DNA from: Ferrimonas kyonanensis DSM 18153
Lineage (GTDB): Bacteria; Pseudomonadota; Gammaproteobacteria; Enterobacterales; Shewanellaceae
Direction: 5' to 3'
Assembly (NCBI RefSeq): GCF_000425405.1
Contig: NZ_AUDJ01000023.1
Coordinates: 1-64,000 of the forward strand
DNA length: 64,000 bases
Positions 59,715-64,000 of the stretch are shown here, in pieces. Position numbers and translations under genes: made by a program. The notes beneath the pieces are model-generated. The model saw only the letters and a program-made list of their open reading frames with translations. It was not told the origin of the DNA and did not search any database. Position 1 is the first letter of the stretch. Every line of letters starts with the position of its first letter.

Positions 59715-60995
59715 ATGGAGCAGTTACGCCTAGAGCCAATTTCACGTGTCGGGGGAGTGATTCAGCTGCCCGGGTCCAAGAGCATTTCAAACCGCGCCTT
59801 GCTGTTGGCCACCATCGCCAGCGGCCGCACCCGGTTAACCAACCTGCTGGACTCCGACGATATCCGTCATATGTTGACCGCCCTGGATCAACTGGGCGTG
59901 AGCTATGACTATTGCAAACAGCAAGCCACCATCGAAGTCGAGGGCCTGGGAGGCCGATTGGCGCGCGGGCAGGTGGCGGAGCTGTATCTGGGTAACGCCG
60001 GAACCGCCATGAGACCGTTGGCGGCGGCGCTGGCCATCGGCAGCGGCGAATTCGTGCTGACCGGCGAACCGCGGATGAAGGAGCGGCCCATCGGTCACCT
60101 GATTGATGCGCTGCAGCCCCTGGGCGCCAACATCGAGTACCTAGAAAACCCCGGCTATCCGCCGCTGAAGATCAGCGCCGGCGACCTGAGCGGTGGCCGG
60201 GTCAGCATCGATGGCTCCATCTCGTCGCAGTTTTTAACCGCGCTGTTGATGGTGGCTCCGCTGCTCGGCAGTGATCTGACCATCGAGGTTAAGGGCGAGC
60301 TGGTGTCTAAGCCCTACATCGACATCACCCTGGGGATGATGGCCCGCTTTGGGGTGACGGTGGAAAACCGTGACTACCGTGAGTTTGTGATTGCCGCCGA
60401 CCAGCACTACGTCAGTCCGGGGGATTACCTGGTCGAAGGCGATGCCAGCTCGGCATCCTACTTCCTGGCAGCGGCGGCCATCGGCGGAGGCAGCATCGAG
60501 GTGCGGGGCGTCGGTACCGACAGCCTGCAGGGGGACAAGCATTTTGCCGACGTACTGGAAGCCATGGGCGCCAGGGTGGAGTGGGGTAAGGATTTCATTC
60601 GTTGCAGCAAGGGCGATCTGAACGGCGTGGACATGGACATGAACGCCATCCCGGATGCGGCCATGACCATCGCCACCACGGCCCTGTTTGCCAACGGCCC
60701 CACCACCATTCGCAACATCTACAACTGGCGGGTCAAGGAGACCGACCGCTTGACCGCCATGGCCACCGAGCTGCGCAAAGTGGGCGCGGTGGTGGAGGAG
60801 GGCGAAGACTACATTCGCATCGAGCCGGCGGCCGAATTGCGTCACGCCGACATCGAGACCTACAACGACCATCGCATCGCCATGTGCTTCTCAATGTTGG
60901 CGGTGGGGGGACAGAGCGTGACCATTCTGGATCCCGGCTGTACTGCCAAGACCTTCCCCGATTACTTCGAACGCTTGGCGTCGGTGAGCCAGTAG
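59715..60995 (+). CDS. aroA: EPSP synthase (3-phosphoshikimate 1-carboxyvinyltransferase)
   Basis: 426 residues from the ATG at 59715. [19 protein letters not shown] near 19-37 binds shikimate-3-phosphate; [13 protein letters not shown] near 93-105 is the PEP-site block with Gly96 equivalent; [19 protein letters not shown] near 340 and [12 protein letters not shown] near 380 complete the active site. The sequence around Gly-Asn-Ala-Gly-Thr-Ala is the class I, glyphosate-sensitive form. It joins PEP to shikimate-3-phosphate in aromatic amino acid synthesis. A terminator hairpin follows. Confidence 0.97.
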   Translation: MEQLRLEPISRVGGVIQLPGSKSISNRALLLATIASGRTRLTNLLDSDDIRHMLTALDQLGVSYDYCKQQATIEVEGLGGRLARGQVAELYLGNAGTAMRPLAAALAIGSGEFVLTGEPRMKERPIGHLIDALQPLGANIEYLENPGYPPLKISAGDLSGGRVSIDGSISSQFLTALLMVAPLLGSDLTIEVKGELVSKPYIDITLGMMARFGVTVENRDYREFVIAADQHYVSPGDYLVEGDASSASYFLAAAAIGGGSIEVRGVGTDSLQGDKHFADVLEAMGARVEWGKDFIRCSKGDLNGVDMDMNAIPDAAMTIATTALFANGPTTIRNIYNWRVKETDRLTAMATELRKVGAVVEEGEDYIRIEPAAELRHADIETYNDHRIAMCFSMLAVGGQSVTILDPGCTAKTFPDYFERLASVSQ

Positions 60996-61008
60996 TTACC
61001 TCCAATTA

Positions 61009-61031
61009 GGGAGCCGCAGTCGCCGGCTCCC
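61009..61031 (+). terminator. Terminator of aroA
   Basis: GGGAGCCG and CGGCTCCC pair around a 7-base loop; the T-run after it is short. Confidence 0.6.
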
Positions 61032-61174
61032 TTGACTACACTCTATTACCTGCCGTGGCTGCCGGGCAGTGGTGGCGCTTTAAGGCGAGCCAGCCTGGAT
61101 CACTGTTCTGGTATTGCTGTGGCAGCGGCCCGGATCCCGTTTCTATAAAGGCTTACTTTAGCTGGGGAATCTGT

Positions 61175-61180
61175 ATAATA
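61175..61180 (+). promoter_or_regulatory. Likely promoter of cmk-rpsA (TATAAT -10)
   Basis: A consensus TATAAT lies 63 bases before the cmk ATG, preceded by TG. The -35 is weak (TTACTT/GCTTAC, 15-17 bases upstream). Confidence 0.6.
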
Positions 61181-61242
61181 GGCGCGCTTTCGCGGAGCCG
61201 GTTTCGTGAAGCGACCGAATAGAACGACAATTGGAGAGTACC

Positions 61243-61926
61243 ATGCCTGGACAGGCCCCTGTGATTACCATTGATGGACCAAGCGGCGTAGGCAAAGGCA
61301 CGGTGTGCCACCTGCTGGCAGAGAAACTGGGCTGGCACTTGCTGGACTCCGGCGCCATCTATCGGGTGCTGGCGCTGGCCGCACTGCATCACAATATTGA
61401 ACTCGACAATGAAGAGGGCCTGGCCCTGACCGCGGCGCACCTGGATGTGGTGTTCAGCCCGGATGACAACGGTGGCATCAAGGTGGTGCTGGAAGGCGAG
61501 GTCGTCAGCCGCGAGATCCGCACTCAGGAGTGCGCCAATGCCGCGTCAAAAGTGGCCGCGTTTCCCCGGGTACGGGAGGCGTTATTGCGTCGCCAGCGCG
61601 CGTTTCGGGTGGCCCCGGGGCTGATTGCCGATGGCCGCGACATGGGAACAGTGGTGTTCCCCGATGCAGACGCTAAGCTTTATATGACTGCCAGTGCCGA
61701 AGAGCGTGCGCGCCGTAGGTACTTACAGTTGAAGGAGAAAGGCTTAGGTGGTAGTATTGACCGCCTTTTGGCGGAGATACGTGAGCGCGATGAGCGCGAT
61801 GCCAACCGTAAGGTGGCTCCCATGAAGCCCGCCGAAGATGCGTTACTTATTGACACGACAGAGCTGACTATTGATCAAGTTGTTGATCATGCATTACGCT
61901 TTGTCGTTGAAAAACTTGGCCAATAA
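61243..61926 (+). CDS. cmk: Cytidylate kinase
   Basis: 227 residues from the ATG at 61243, with GGAG 7 bases upstream; the TTG at 61231 overlaps that site and is not used. P-loop GPSGVGKGT (12-20), [12 protein letters not shown] near 34, and the LID/NMP region [24 protein letters not shown] then [13 protein letters not shown] match Cmk. It phosphorylates CMP and dCMP with ATP. It precedes rpsA by 120 bases in the conserved cmk-rpsA-ihfB order. Confidence 0.97.
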   Translation: MPGQAPVITIDGPSGVGKGTVCHLLAEKLGWHLLDSGAIYRVLALAALHHNIELDNEEGLALTAAHLDVVFSPDDNGGIKVVLEGEVVSREIRTQECANAASKVAAFPRVREALLRRQRAFRVAPGLIADGRDMGTVVFPDADAKLYMTASAEERARRRYLQLKEKGLGGSIDRLLAEIRERDERDANRKVAPMKPAEDALLIDTTELTIDQVVDHALRFVVEKLGQ

Positions 61927-61937
61927 TGGCTTTGAAA

Positions 61938-62046
61938 AACTTAGCTAATTCTGGCTAAGAGGTGCCAGCTTCACGGATGAGGCAGGCTTTAGACAACTAC
62001 CCCATGTCCAGGATGGCCATGGATGACTAATGAAATTAACTTAAAC
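61938..62046 (+). promoter_or_regulatory. rpsA leader with hairpins
   Basis: CTTAGC-TAATTCTG-GCTAAG forms a hairpin at about 61938-61957, and the last 45 bases contain overlapping ATGGCCAT / CCATGG palindromes with no strong Shine-Dalgarno before 62047. In E. coli rpsA has a structured leader with weak SD through which S1 controls its own translation; a similar mode is inferred here. Confidence 0.5.
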
Positions 62047-63714
62047 ATGACTGAATCTTTTGCTCAACTGTTTGAAGAATCCCTAAAGGATCTGGAAACT
62101 CGTCCTGGTGCCATCGTTAAAGGTACCGTTGTTGCTATCGAGAACGGCATCGTTCTGGTTGACGCTGGCCTGAAATCTGAGTCCGCTATCCCAGCCGAGC
62201 AGTTCAAGAACGCCAAAGGCGAGCTGGAAATCAGCGTTGGCGAATCTGTTGACGTAGCTCTGGATGCCGTAGAAGACGGCTTCGGTGAAACTCAACTGTC
62301 TCGTGAGAAAGCGAAGCGTCACGAAGCTTGGCTGCGTCTTGAGAAGGCTTACGAAGACGAAGAAACTGTTACCGGTATCATTAACGGTAAAGTTAAAGGC
62401 GGCTTCACTGTTGAACTGGAAGGCATCCGTGCGTTCCTGCCAGGTTCTCTGGTTGACGTACGTCCAGTACGTGACACCACTCACCTGGAAGGCAAAGAGC
62501 TGGAATTCAAGGTAATCAAGCTGGACCAGAAGCGCAACAACGTTGTTGTTTCCCGTCGTGCGGTTATCGAATCTGAAAACAGCGTTGAGCGTGAACAGCT
62601 TCTGGCTAACCTGCAGGAAGGTCAAGAAGTTAAAGGTATCGTTAAGAACCTGACCGACTACGGCGCGTTCGTAGATCTGGGCGGCGTTGACGGCCTGCTG
62701 CACATCACCGATATGGCTTGGAAGCGCGTTAAGCACCCAAGTGAAATCGTAAACGTTGGTGACGAAATCAACGTTAAGGTTCTGAAGTTCGATCGTGAGC
62801 GTACTCGCGTATCTCTGGGCCTGAAGCAGCTGGGTGAAGATCCATGGGTTGCTATCGCTGGTCGCTACCCAGAAGGCACTAAGCTGACTGGTCGCGTAAC
62901 CAACCTGACTGACTACGGTTGCTTCGTTGAAATCGAAGAAGGCGTTGAAGGTCTGGTACACGTTTCTGAAATGGATTGGACCAACAAGAACATCCACCCA
63001 TCCAAGGTTGTTAGCCTGGGTGACAACGTGGAAGTTATGGTTCTGGACATCGACGAAGAGCGTCGCCGCATCTCCCTGGGTCTGAAGCAGTGCAAAGCTA
63101 ACCCATGGGATGAGTTCGCAGCCAACTTCAACAAGAACGACAAAGTTACCGGTAAGATTAAGTCTATCACTGACTTCGGTATCTTCATCGGTCTGGAAGG
63201 CGGCATCGACGGTCTGGTTCACCTGTCCGACATCTCCTGGAACGTAGCTGGCGAAGAAGCTGTTCGCGACTACAAGAAAGGCGAAGAGATCTCTGCAGTT
63301 GTACTGTCTGTTGATCCTGAGCGCGAGCGTATCAGCCTGGGCGTTAAGCAGATCGAAGAAGATCCGTTTAACAAGTACCTGTCTGATAACAAAAAAGGTG
63401 CTATTGTTACTGGTACCATCACTGCAGTTGACGCCAAAGGCGCAACCGTAGAGCTGGGTGAGAGCGTTGAAGGTTACATCCGTGTAGCTGATATCTCTCG
63501 CGATCGCATCGAAGACGCATCTACCGTGCTGAATGCCGGTGAAGAAGTTGAAGCCAAGTTCATGGGCGTTGACCGCAAGAACCGTACCGTTAGCCTGTCT
63601 ATCCGCGCGAAAGACGAAGCTGACGAGAAGGAAGCGATTGACACTCTGAACCAGCGTGAAGAAGCTACCTTCTCCAGCGCTATGGCAGAAGCGTTCAAAG
63701 CTGCTAAACAATAA
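62047..63714 (+). CDS. rpsA: 30S ribosomal protein S1
   Basis: 555 residues from the ATG at 62047 ([21 protein letters not shown]), the start that aligns with E. coli S1 (557); an upstream in-frame ATG at 62023 would add eight residues. Six S1/OB-fold repeats follow one another (for example [76 protein letters not shown]). S1 binds mRNA leaders and brings them to the 30S subunit. Codon choice is strongly biased toward GTT/GCT/CTG types, unlike its neighbours, as expected for a very highly expressed gene. A terminator hairpin follows. Confidence 0.98.
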   Translation: MTESFAQLFEESLKDLETRPGAIVKGTVVAIENGIVLVDAGLKSESAIPAEQFKNAKGELEISVGESVDVALDAVEDGFGETQLSREKAKRHEAWLRLEKAYEDEETVTGIINGKVKGGFTVELEGIRAFLPGSLVDVRPVRDTTHLEGKELEFKVIKLDQKRNNVVVSRRAVIESENSVEREQLLANLQEGQEVKGIVKNLTDYGAFVDLGGVDGLLHITDMAWKRVKHPSEIVNVGDEINVKVLKFDRERTRVSLGLKQLGEDPWVAIAGRYPEGTKLTGRVTNLTDYGCFVEIEEGVEGLVHVSEMDWTNKNIHPSKVVSLGDNVEVMVLDIDEERRRISLGLKQCKANPWDEFAANFNKNDKVTGKIKSITDFGIFIGLEGGIDGLVHLSDISWNVAGEEAVRDYKKGEEISAVVLSVDPERERISLGVKQIEEDPFNKYLSDNKKGAIVTGTITAVDAKGATVELGESVEGYIRVADISRDRIEDASTVLNAGEEVEAKFMGVDRKNRTVSLSIRAKDEADEKEAIDTLNQREEATFSSAMAEAFKAAKQ

Positions 63715-63725
63715 TCGCCTGTTGT

Positions 63726-63746
63726 ATGGGGAGCGCGTCTCCCCAT
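63726..63746 (+). terminator. Hairpin between rpsA and ihfB
   Basis: ATGGGGAG-CGCGT-CTCCCCAT, perfect 8-bp stem, no clear T-run. It may terminate part of the rpsA transcripts or stabilise them. Confidence 0.6.
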
Positions 63747-63780
63747 TAGGCGACTGTAATTGGCTTGTAGGAGAGCGAGG

Positions 63781-64000
63781 ATGACGAAATCCGAACTTAT
63801 CGAAAGATTGGCCAGTAAACAGTCGCACCTATCCGGAAAAGAAGTGGAAGGTGCAATTAAAGAGATGCTGGAGCAGATGGCAACCACCCTGGAGCAAGGC
63901 GATCGCATTGAGATTCGCGGCTTCGGGAGCTTTTCTCTCCATTATCGGGCTCCACGGACTGGCCGTAACCCCAAAACTGGGGATGCGGTTGAGCTGACTG
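63781..64000 (+). CDS. ihfB: Integration host factor subunit beta (partial at window end)
   Basis: 73 residues visible, starting [17 protein letters not shown] with AGGAGAGCGAGG upstream. [29 protein letters not shown] carries the IHF/HU signature (GFGSF) and the R-N-P-K-T-G beta arm that inserts its Pro into the minor groove. With IhfA it bends DNA sharply at specific sites. The window ends before the C-terminal helix. Confidence 0.97.
   Translation, partial: MTKSELIERLASKQSHLSGKEVEGAIKEMLEQMATTLEQGDRIEIRGFGSFSLHYRAPRTGRNPKTGDAVELT

Noticed and set aside
62083-63828. A 581-codon open frame antisense to rpsA
   Set aside because: It results from strong codon bias of rpsA; Phe/Asn/Val-rich, no family features, and it runs through the rpsA terminator.

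Overview
The window is chromosomal DNA from a gammaproteobacterium. The closest fit is a marine, facultatively anaerobic Shewanella/Ferrimonas-type organism, inferred from four things: the ubiG / gyrA-serC-hisC-aroA-cmk-rpsA-ihfB order, both aerobic (NrdAB-YfaE) and anaerobic (NrdDG) ribonucleotide reductases, a perfect FNR-type site, and a hydroxamate siderophore locus. The genus is not proven. Most of the sequence is GC-rich and densely coding. The first ~3.7 kb is clearly AT-rich.

Layout. 1-3700: AT-rich accessory island that begins with the right end of an IS3-family element and carries small orphan genes (membrane protein, GNAT, nuclease-like protein, FxLYD-like anchored protein) separated by long non-coding gaps; two gaps hold related, structured ~105-nt repeats. 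3741-6148: small poorly known genes and GrpB. 6362-17775: P-type ATPase, a second UbiG-like methyltransferase, acyl-CoA-binding protein, FadL porin, secreted alkaline phosphatase, lipoprotein alkyl sulfatase and an MBL hydrolase. 17772-22798: nrdG-nrdD under an FNR/NrdR promoter, then an exported M3 peptidase. 22921-24153: a tyrosine-recombinase-like protein that appears to have lost its catalytic residues.

24691-31354: a neutral-lipid locus. A PHA-granule-type protein, two phasins, a wax ester synthase/DGAT and an HSL-type esterase lie on the plus strand. A convergent operon has a two-domain alcohol-forming fatty acyl-CoA reductase (Marinobacter FAR type), a DUF2505 protein and a TetR regulator. 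Acyl-CoA to fatty alcohol to wax ester, plus granule coat proteins and a lipase, are all present, but no PHA synthase is in view. I regard this as the most interesting system here. 31631-34672: folD, a small orphan, a patatin and a fructosamine-kinase-like gene.

34669-47672: a complete hydroxamate siderophore system. Biosynthesis: PLP decarboxylase, N-monooxygenase, MFS exporter and an unusual fused acyltransferase-NIS synthetase. Uptake: ABC ATPase, binding protein, double-length permease, FhuF-type reductase and a divergent TonB receptor. Overlapping Fur-box-like sequences lie in the divergent promoter. 47765-52553: orphan genes, then yfaE-nrdB-nrdA with NrdR-like and DnaA-box-like sites upstream. 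52917-64000: gph/mupP-like HAD and canonical ubiG, then gyrA, serC, hisC, aroA, cmk, rpsA and the start of ihfB.
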